A stretch of DNA of 64,000 nucleotides, from assembly GCA_035048485.1 (NCBI GenBank), contig CM068582.1, positions 38,723,096 through 38,787,095 of the forward strand, given 5' to 3'. The position numbers were made by a program, and so were the translations under genes. Below, one piece after another: positions 56,380-64,000 of this stretch (its first letter is position 1; each line of letters opens with the position of its first letter). The notes beneath the pieces were generated by a model that worked only from the letters and a program-made list of their open reading frames with translations, did no database searches and had not been told where the DNA came from. The DNA is from Pteria penguin (Eukaryota > Mollusca > Bivalvia > Pterioida > Pteriidae).

Positions 56380-57260
56380 TTTTTTCTGTGTGTAAGGGCA
56401 TTCATGGTGGGCGTGGCTAGCCATTCAGGGGACGCTTACACCTGGGCAACTGGTGTCATCTCTGAATATCAGGGGTCCGTGAATGTCTGCTGTTGTACAT
56501 TGTTGTTAGTGATATAGAGACCTGACACCAGTTATTTTCGTATTTAGCATTTTTGTCCGTTGTGACTTCTGGTATACGGCAGTCAGTAACTTTTCTTTCT
56601 TCCTTTACATTTACATCTGTTCAACATTAGCAACTTTTTTTTATCATAGATTCCAGTCCATAATATTTCAGAACATTTGATCTAACGCTTATGTGTTATC
56701 GATGCAGAACTATTAACCTATATAAGAGAAGACAGAAGAAATTATTCCAAGCTGTATGCCACTAATCGCCAAACACATGCACTTAAAAAGAAACAGCATT
56801 TTCAATAACAATGCAGTCTATTCCATTTTAATGATCATGTGATAAATCTTGATTTGCTGATCAATTGCGGGATATATTGTAACAAGTGAATATAATCGTA
56901 TTTCGGACAAAGACTTGATAAAGGACTCACGTTTAGATTGCCATCCAGGATAGATTTAACCAAATGTAGGGACATATTTGTCGAGGAATTACAAGCTTAC
57001 TGACAACGGTGTAAAATTGGAAGAATAAAGGTACATGCCCTTAGCGACTAGTTCTAAAATAATTGTCATTCGAATCAATAATTTTGTATTAAATCCACAT
57101 TAAATCTTATTTAACGGCCACATTAACAGCCAGTTCACAATATTTAAAGGCAAACGATTGATCTACAAATGATCTACAAAATACTTATGACTTTGTACTA
57201 GTTGAAAAAGCAGTTTTTTTATCTATAATAATCGTCTCCAAACTACTATGATGAGATTAT
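56380..57260 (+). pseudogene. Penelope-like 5' fragment with terminal-repeat core
   Basis: GGGCATTCATGGTGGGCGTG and GGGGACGCTTACACCTGGGC, then GGGGTCCGTGAATGTCTGCT, match 37.95 kb. The leader and a decayed DFVLVEKAVF near 57180-57215 match YVFVPADKAA at 38.44 kb. Divergence is high, so this is an old copy. Confidence 0.5.
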
Positions 57261-57349
57261 TACATGATTATATGAATTCCAATCTACAAGTATATATGTG
57301 GAATCTCAATGTTTAAAGACAATATCTTTTCGTCATATACATAAATGGA

Positions 57350-58045
57350 ATGTTGGCAGTGCGCATGCGCGAAAATTGCATAATGAATAATATAGAAAAC
57401 GGTATGGGAGCGGCCATGTTTAATTTTTTGTGAATCTAGTTATAAACGAGTTCCATAGCATCATGTGCAGTACTACTTTTAGTCTTTCTAAATGTACTTG
57501 GGTAAAAACATTTTTCAAATCGGAAGAGGTTACTAAGCGACGTAATTTGGTAAAAAAAAAAAGCTTCCGTTACACATGCGCAGCGGAGGTTTAGCTTTTT
57601 CTAAATGTCCTGGAGTAGAAAGAGAGTTTATTGAGATCTTGAGAAGTACGTATCAATTTGGTCAAAAAGTCTACTTCGCGTGTGCAGTACGGAGTTCAGT
57701 GTATCTTAATGTGTTAGAGTAATTATTTACTTATTTTTGAGATCTTGAGAGGTTACTTATTAACCCAAGGCTTTCAGATAGCGTGGTCTCGCTGTGCATG
57801 TGCAGTACAGGTGTTATACATATAATTTCCAAGAGAAAAAAAATTGGCATCTGCATTTGGTCAAATAGCTAATTTAATGGTCTAAGAGTACAACGGACAT
57901 CTTTGAAATCGGGAGAGATTACTCAGGGTTGAAATTTGTTGTAATTAAGTAGCTTCCTGCGTGCAAGCGAAGTATGGGTTAAATAATTTCTGAATATTCT
58001 AGAATGAAATAAGAACATTTTTGAGATCTGGAGTGGAATTTGAAA
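57350..58045. repeat. Degenerate tandem repeat, five or six units of about 105-160 bp
   Basis: Recurring blocks: TGCGCATGTGCAGTACGG (near 57361, 57460, 57570, 57676, 57798, 57960), TTTCTAAATGTCCTGGAGTA, TTTTGAGATCTTGAGAGGTT and AATTTGGTCAAAAAG, in fixed order. No coding potential. Confidence 0.75.
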
Positions 58046-58234
58046 GTGTTATATACTTTAAATTAATAATATAACAACATTTATGATTTACGTGAAAACT
58101 TACTAATCTCTATTGTAAGTTTAACTACATAGGATTACTAGGTCCCTAGACCCCTCTTATATGGGTATACATGTTTCTCCATTGATATCCATTTGCTAGA
58201 GTATTTATCAACGGTTTTGATTTCCATGAAAAAA

Positions 58235-58400
58235 ATTATAAATCTTCAACTGACTCAGGATGACGGATACCGTAAACTTCGAAATACTTTAGGAAAAATT
58301 TTGTCACATCTTATTCAGACCTTATATCTATATCTCTCTAGCTATTTATCTACATATCTATATTTCCAGCAATATACGGGTCCAGCAGATCTCTGATTCC
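58235..58400 (+). pseudogene. Penelope-like RT C-terminal scrap
   Basis: The frame has LTQDDGYRKLRNTLGKILSH and LIQTLYLYL, matching FTQGYRYHKLRKTFSKF and the following YSDIYLNF of the copy at 2.9 kb. Confidence 0.5.
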
Positions 58401-59299
58401 CATTTTTGGCGGTGATATTATATACAAAGGAAACGAGATGCAAAATAGCATACAGGAAATCCGGACCAGTACGCATTGTTGATTTTTTAGGGATCTCTTT
58501 TCTCATCATTTGTCGAATATTAGCATCGTTTCTTTGTCAATAAATGATTGTATGACTACCCTTTTTCTTTCATATTAAAATTCTGCAAATACAATCCATT
58601 CAAACAGAAATGATGAAATATTTCACCAGCTGTACTACTGAATATTTAGCGATTTAATGTATGTCACAACGTCTTATTTTGAATTTTTAAAATTTCTCAT
58701 CAATTCATGAATTCCGATCCCGACAATAGAAATACAGGTTTGCTCTAAAACGTTTAATATTTTAATTAAATCATCTTAATATGCTTTTTGCGATTTGTTT
58801 TTCAAAAATAATGAACATATTTTGACATATATTATTCTACAGAAACCATAATGCTATGTTGTGTTATTGTAGATAAACTACTACTATAAGTGAACAGTGG
58901 TATGTTTTGACAACATTAGAAGACAAGATGGACCCAATAGCTGCAACGGTTACATTGAGTCCAATTTACGATTTTCAAACAAGACAATTTGTTTAAATCT
59001 GGCGGAGAGAACTTAATGCAAACACAACATTTCATCATATGTTCATCTTTTGTTGATAATTGGAAATCCTCGTCGAGATCTTTATTCATTTCCACTACGT
59101 AATTGACATTGCCCCCCCCTTTCTTAACTCTTTTTCGTTTATTACCACCTGTGAATGGCCATTGAGAAAGGTTCTCTTGATAAGATCGGTTTTTCGTTGT
59201 TATGTCTTCAAGTTCTCGCGATTCTGCAAATTCTCATTTATTCTCTCAGCAAAATCGCGATTCTTCCTTCATTTACATTTGACCTCTGTTATTGTTGTT

Positions 59300-60380
59300 G
59301 TTGCTTGTATTTTCATCTCTCCCATTAGTTGACTTTTCTCTATCGATTTTATCATTACTTATCTGGAGAAATTGTTCCTCCAATACACTTACAGTTTTCT
59401 GAACTTCAATTTTACATCCCTTCAGTTCAGCAATAAATCGGTTCTGCTTTTCAATTGCTTTCTGATTGGAGGGAAATATACCTGTTTTCCTAAAAGCTTC
59501 TTGTCCATTCTTCTATAGTTGCCTCAATCTATGCCTTGTATGCTATAGATGTCATGTCAAATCTTGTTACGGTCCTTCCAACATTTTGCCGAAGACAATT
59601 ACCACTTTCTGCAGAGTTGTATTATTTGAATGGACCAAACACTCCGGCATCAAGTAGTTGTAATAAGTGACTGGTATGGGGTGGCATAAAAAAGAACTAT
59701 ATTTTAGGAGAGATATGAGATAAATGACTATTATGAAATAGTAGATTCTTCTGGTATAGACTTGTTCGAATACACGTCACGACGTACTTATCTGGATATT
59801 GTTGAAATTTTTCGCTATTCGACCATCCTGAATCTGACATGACACCTCATCAAGAGTCGAACCCATCCTAAGATCTTCCTTGTATCGTTTGCTTTCAAAA
59901 CCAAAAATAGGGGGTAACTGTTTCCTAAAGCACTGGTACATCCAATCAGGGTTACTACAGTAGAACGTGGCGATATTACAGCTTCAGATTTCGAATCAAC
60001 AGGAGTAATTACTTTTGGTGGCCTATGATCTTGCTGAAGGCCAGTCTCGTCCAAATTGAAGATCAAATCGATGATTATTTTCAGTACAGATTCAAGTTCC
60101 TAATTGTTCGTAATTGTTTCGGGTGTTGCTGATTTAGCACGTTGCTCTCTAATTTCCTAGGATGTAATGATCTTAGTTTATCTTTCCACCTACTCAGAAA
60201 ACCTTGTAACAAATTGATGTTCAGAGGTTTCGGCGTTGATTTTCTATCCAATTTTAGGGCAAACTCTCCGGCAAAGTTACGTAATTGGATGTAAGTGTAT
60301 CCATATCCCAATTGTGCCATTATTTTAACATGCTCATTTCCTCCTCCTTAGTTAATAGAGTTTGAGAGTGAGTTGCCATG
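59300..60380 (-). pseudogene. Tigger/pogo-like DDE transposase, degraded
   Basis: Reading the minus strand: MAQLGYGYTYIQLRNFAGEF and LLQGFLSRWKDKLRSLHPRK (60320-60081) form a CENP-B/Tc5-type helix-turn-helix. Next NLDETGLQQDHRPPKVITP and STVVTLIGCTSALGNSYPLF (60066-59815) form the front of the DDE_1 catalytic core with its first Asp. Then LDAGVFGPFK and SGNCLRQNVGRTVTRFDMTS (about 59655-59560), the typical PLDVxVFGPxK region. Finally a coiled-coil-like QKAIEKQNRFIAELKGCKIE (about 59465-59400). Stops and frameshifts separate the pieces. Such proteins often end in a PHD finger, absent here but present at 32.8 kb. Confidence 0.75.
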
Positions 60381-60389
60381 GACATGTCT

Positions 60390-61490
60390 AGTAATACGGT
60401 CCCCAACAGTTTGGGGAGGGATATCATGACTGATTGCAGTTCTATATATACTTTTCCTTTCTTTTCACGTAATCTATTGCCTTTTGGAAAGCATCTTTAT
60501 CAAATTTTTATATTGTTTTATGAACCAAATGTTCAGTGCAGCGTTTTTATAATATAAAAACAAAACATAAAAAAACCTTCTTGGCTTGCGTTTAACAGAG
60601 TATGATACCTGACAGTTTAAAAGTAGCTGGAACAGCATGTGCGTTACACAAGGAAAAGAGTGTGTTAATTAAATCTTACAAGATATAATCTGCTAAAATG
60701 ACTGAATATTGAGTTATTATCTGCTTGTTACGCATGACAATCGTGTTGTAATTATTACTCTGTCGGCATTCTACATGCAAAATTACGACGCACTGGAGCA
60801 CGCGAATCCATTATGACGATTTACAAATTGATTGGAATTCACGATATGATGGTAAATCACATTTTGTTAAATTACGTAACATTTTTAAACTAAGGTTAAC
60901 CGGGTATCTTCAATAGATCAAAGATACAAAATTTTATTCTTATTGCTAAGAAAATGACAATCCAAATCTAAGAGTTTTAACATGGCTGAAGTGTCTATTT
61001 CACATTAGTTATTCGGAAGGAAAGGAAAGCAAACTCCGCTGTATGAAAAAGGTACATGTAACCGCGGATATACATAGCAAAACAACTAAAAACAAAAGCC
61101 AAAACAAAAAAGTTCATAAAACAGACATCACACACACACAATATTAATTGTGATACATCTGAGGCATTAAGTTTGAGCGGGCAATTAAAGTCACAATCGG
61201 CCGCCCATTGGTGTGTTAGCCGATCTACGATGCAATCTTCTTACCTATCACAAAGAAGCACACTCGTGCTTTTTGTACAGGTCTTTTGTATATCATTTTT
61301 AATGCTGACTACAACTGCTAACGAGGGACTACAGTTGTTGGAGTTTTAAGATATCTGCCAAAACAGCCATAATAAATTACACTACACCAGTTTCTGAGTA
61401 AGAGTTTGTAGGTATTTTAGTGAATATAAATTTTATCCATTTTATTTGTAATTGCTAGGAAAATAAGAGAACATTGTTACCTTATGAAAA
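60390..61490. other. No gene recognised
   Basis: AT-rich DNA with short frames only. Confidence 0.35.
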
Positions 61491-61494
61491 TATT

Positions 61495-61664
61495 TTATAG
61501 TGTATCAACATGTTGTAACAAACGTTCTTTAAGGATCTCAAGCAGATCATATTTTGACAGATTGTTATTGCTACGAAGAAAAAATTCTTCGATTTCCAGA
61601 ACGGCTGCCATGTCGGCCATATTGGATAATGTAACACCTTTTTCGTCAAGTATATTGAGTGATT
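61495..61664 (-). CDS. Unknown 56-codon frame with protein-like composition
   Basis: A frame too short for usual cut-offs reads SLNILDEKGVTLSNMADMAA, VLEIEEFFLRSNNNLSKYDL and LEILKERLLQHVDTL, then TAA. The alternating Leu/Ile and acidic/basic residues suggest a real amphipathic helical domain, unlike the random frames around it. I do not recognise the family. It could be the last exon of an unseen gene or part of a transposon protein. An in-frame TGA lies at about 61671-61673, with no obvious splice acceptor. Confidence 0.3.
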
Positions 61665-62904
61665 GAGTAGATCAGTCCAGTAAGGTATCATTATTTCTTT
61701 AACATTAGTTAGAATATTATAATAAGTCAAACATATTAATGAGAGTATCATATTGCATAAATGAAAACTAAATTGTAAGATATTGGCACAAAGGTTAACT
61801 TGTGTAGTCATACACCAAATTTTCAGATTTTAAATAATGGCTGATCGTGAGGTTAAGTATATCAAAGGCCAGGGTTATAAAACTTTTTGAGAACGTTTTC
61901 CGTGCTCAAACTCTGATCCCTTGCTCAAATATGTGATCACGCAGAAATTGAAGTTGAACGAGGTTGTAAAACTTCTTAAAGTTTGAGCATGTGCAAACCC
62001 CTGCTCAAATCATCTATAGCTTTTACCAATCTCACACTTTGATAGCGAGCAACCTCAAAGTTTCAGCACTGTAAATTTTATAACATTGGGGCTAAGTCTT
62101 TTGTTCTTGTAACAATAATTAGGAAAGAGGAAAACACAATAGACGAAATGCAACCAAGCCCCTGTTTCATTGTACAAGAGTTGAAAATTAAAACTCACAA
62201 GTCCACAGCTACAGAGTTCATATGTCACAAAACATCGTTAACATCGCTTCAATGTGAAGTTTGCTATTCTTGTGCTCCCAAGTGCTCTAGGGACTGCTGA
62301 CCACAGGGTTTGCGTTAACACAGATTAAAACGTGAACTTCATTCGAGACTGTGTTCACGCGCTTGACAAACTCTTGCGCCTGCCAGAAACTTAAAACTAC
62401 ATTTTCATATGAACTTGTGGATGAAGAAACACTTAAAGAAAATTACTGTTGTTCATAGATTCAAACAGAATAATAATACATTTTAAAGAGACTGATTTTG
62501 TAAAATGTCTTGGAATATTCTCAAAGGATACTTAATGCAATTATTTTCCAGCCCACGTATACCCTGAATTTCAAGGGGCTTTTTGTATAATTGTGCGTTT
62601 GAAAAAAAAACTCGTTCAATTGATAACTTTAAAATAGGGGAAGGATAGAAAAGACACCCCCCCCCCCAAAAGGAATACAAATTAAACCACAGAAAAACTA
62701 TCATTGAAGAATACTGATCATTTCTACTTTGTAGTCTTAGTAGTCCTGCTGCGTCCGCTTAGGCAGTCCTTACGACAGTCACGTGAACGTGGATGTTGTG
62801 TTTGGACTGCTAGCAACTGTAGACCTTATACATGAAAAATGAGGCTATTAATGACCTTTCGTCATTGATCACATCAAATAATTTACTTATTTAGTACCCA
62901 CAAT

Positions 62905-62938
62905 TTACCTGTAGTGATTACCAACACGTGAAATAATC
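62905..62938 (-). CDS. Candidate tail exon of gene 4
   Basis: After a good acceptor (CAAAATGTTTTCAG) the phase-2 reading continues IISRVGNHYR and TAA. With the membrane exon this gives SALKKIISRVGNHYR. The intron would be about 106 bases, similar to gene 1's 142. Alternatively CAG|GTAAAT at 62908-62909 is a donor and this is a 30-base internal exon, which would also keep phase 2. SRVGN loosely resembles SDVGR in the gene 3 tail. Confidence 0.35.
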
Positions 62939-63044
62939 CTGAAAACATTTTGAAAAAACCCCCCAAAACCTTGATAATAACGATAGAAATCAAAGCATGA
63001 AAATTATTTGAATTTTCGCATATAAATATGAAACAGTTACTTAC

Positions 63045-63726
63045 TTCTTCAAGGCAGACAGGAATAGAAAACAACAGCAACTTGACAGAATACCGGCACT
63101 AGAAGCAACCAGCAACCAAAACACTGACTGGTTCAGAAAAGACCCTCTTCTCCGTGTTATACTTGACGTGGAAGTGTTATGTTTTAATACTGAAACATTT
63201 ATCCGTGTTGCGTTGTTGTGATGTGTCTTTATGAAATGACTTTGGGTCACAATTCTTGAGACTGATCTTGAATGTACTTTTGTAACAGAGGGTGAAATAT
63301 GTGTTTGTTTGGGAGTTGAAGTGTGTATAATTTGACTTACGAATGTTTTTCGTACTTGTACAGAAGCTTTGTTTGTATTTTGATTTGAAGGTGTTTGTAG
63401 CCTTTTGGTCTGAGACATGGATTTCATCTTATATTGTGTCACAACGTACGTAGTAGGTATTGGTAGTTTTGGGTGTAGTGAAGTTAATGGTATTTGTATT
63501 TTATTTTTCTTTTTAGTATTTAATTGATTGGCAGGTGATGATTTAATACGTGCAGGTAATACTGTTGATATGAAAAAGTATGGTGTATGAGACATACTCG
63601 CTTTGATCGGAATTTTGTATATTGTTTGCACATGTTTATTGGTAGATGGTTGTTTGTTTTTCGGGATTGATATCTTCAGTGGTTGACTCATCGTTGTTTT
63701 ATATTTCTGCCTTGTCACTTTTTGAC
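63045..63726 (-). CDS. Gene 4 of the tandem TSP1 family: stalk and membrane exon (5' end beyond window)
   Basis: A long exon after TTTATGTTAAAG, phase 1 in and phase 2 out at GTAAGT, 682 bases. It encodes about 226 residues: a Thr/Ser/Lys/Gln-rich, Pro-containing stalk of about 195 residues (many TxxT and KxxTP stretches, no Cys) and the membrane helix FWLLVASSAGILSSCCCFLF ending LSALKK. The helix is clearly related to FWLLVTSCVALFTSGCCFYF of genes 2 and 3, and the position of the stop overlapping the donor is the same. The stalk is roughly twice as long as in its relatives and looks mucin-like, a candidate for heavy O-glycosylation. The signal peptide and TSP1 exon are expected upstream, beyond 64000. 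Confidence 0.65.
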
Positions 63727-64000
63727 CTTTAACATAAAGAATATTCATTAACTTACTTATGACAGACACGTACAATCGGGAATAGAACATTGATTCTGAA
63801 AGTTCTGGCTGGAGTGATGCCTTACTTCATCATTTAATGATGCCCACATTGAGCACGCAAGTGCATAGTTGTGAGTCACATCTAAAGACAAGCAATATTA
63901 GAAAATAACTTAAATTTGTACAAGAATACAGATTATTGTAGAAAACGGAAGTAACTAATGACATGCCACAAAAGCACCCAAAACGACCACATTGGAAATA

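Overview
The window is nuclear DNA of an invertebrate animal, most likely a bivalve mollusc. It is AT-rich and intron-rich, has no operons, and is crowded with decayed repeats of types familiar from mollusc genomes: Penelope-like reverse transcriptases, a tRNA-headed SINE with a conserved central block, a hammerhead-ribozyme repeat and Tigger/pogo-like transposases. The species cannot be named from the sequence. Almost all long open frames are transposon remnants or microsatellite artefacts.

The main host content is a head-to-tail family of four related genes, all on the minus strand, whose exons I assembled by hand from splice sites and reading phase. Each encodes a small type I membrane protein: signal peptide, one thrombospondin type-1 (TSP1) domain, a Ser/Thr-rich stalk, one transmembrane helix and a short basic cytoplasmic tail. 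Gene 1 runs from 9809 to 4472, gene 2 from 30827 to 27750, and gene 3 from 48010 to 40644. Gene 4 is partial, from 63726 to about 62905, with its 5' end beyond the window. Every intron before the tail is in phase 1. The membrane exon always ends in phase 2 at a splice donor that overlaps an in-frame stop codon, so a single-frame ORF search would miss the tail. Genes 2 and 3 are the closest pair: they share exon lengths, tail sequence, 3' UTR, upstream sequence and an old transposon insertion in the same intron. Gene 3 also carries three extra Ser/Thr exons without a membrane segment. These are either decayed duplicates or alternative last exons for secreted forms.

Layout: 1-3.9 kb, LINE and Penelope-like remnants and a MITE. 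4.4-9.8 kb, gene 1. 10-17.5 kb, a dense nest of Penelope-like fragments. 18.8-19.8 kb, minisatellites and an integrase remnant. 21-27.5 kb, Penelope-like copies and a Mutator-like exon. 27.6-31 kb, gene 2. 31.5-34.7 kb, tRNA-like SINEs, a PHD-finger transposase remnant and a large degenerate tandem repeat. 37.9-38.7 kb, Penelope-like and SINE pieces. 40.5-48.2 kb, gene 3. 49.6-60.4 kb, more Penelope-like copies, tandem repeats and a Tigger-like transposase. 62.9-63.7 kb, gene 4.

The proteins look like a small, locally expanding set of cell-surface TSP1 receptors or adhesion molecules. That role is inferred from architecture alone.
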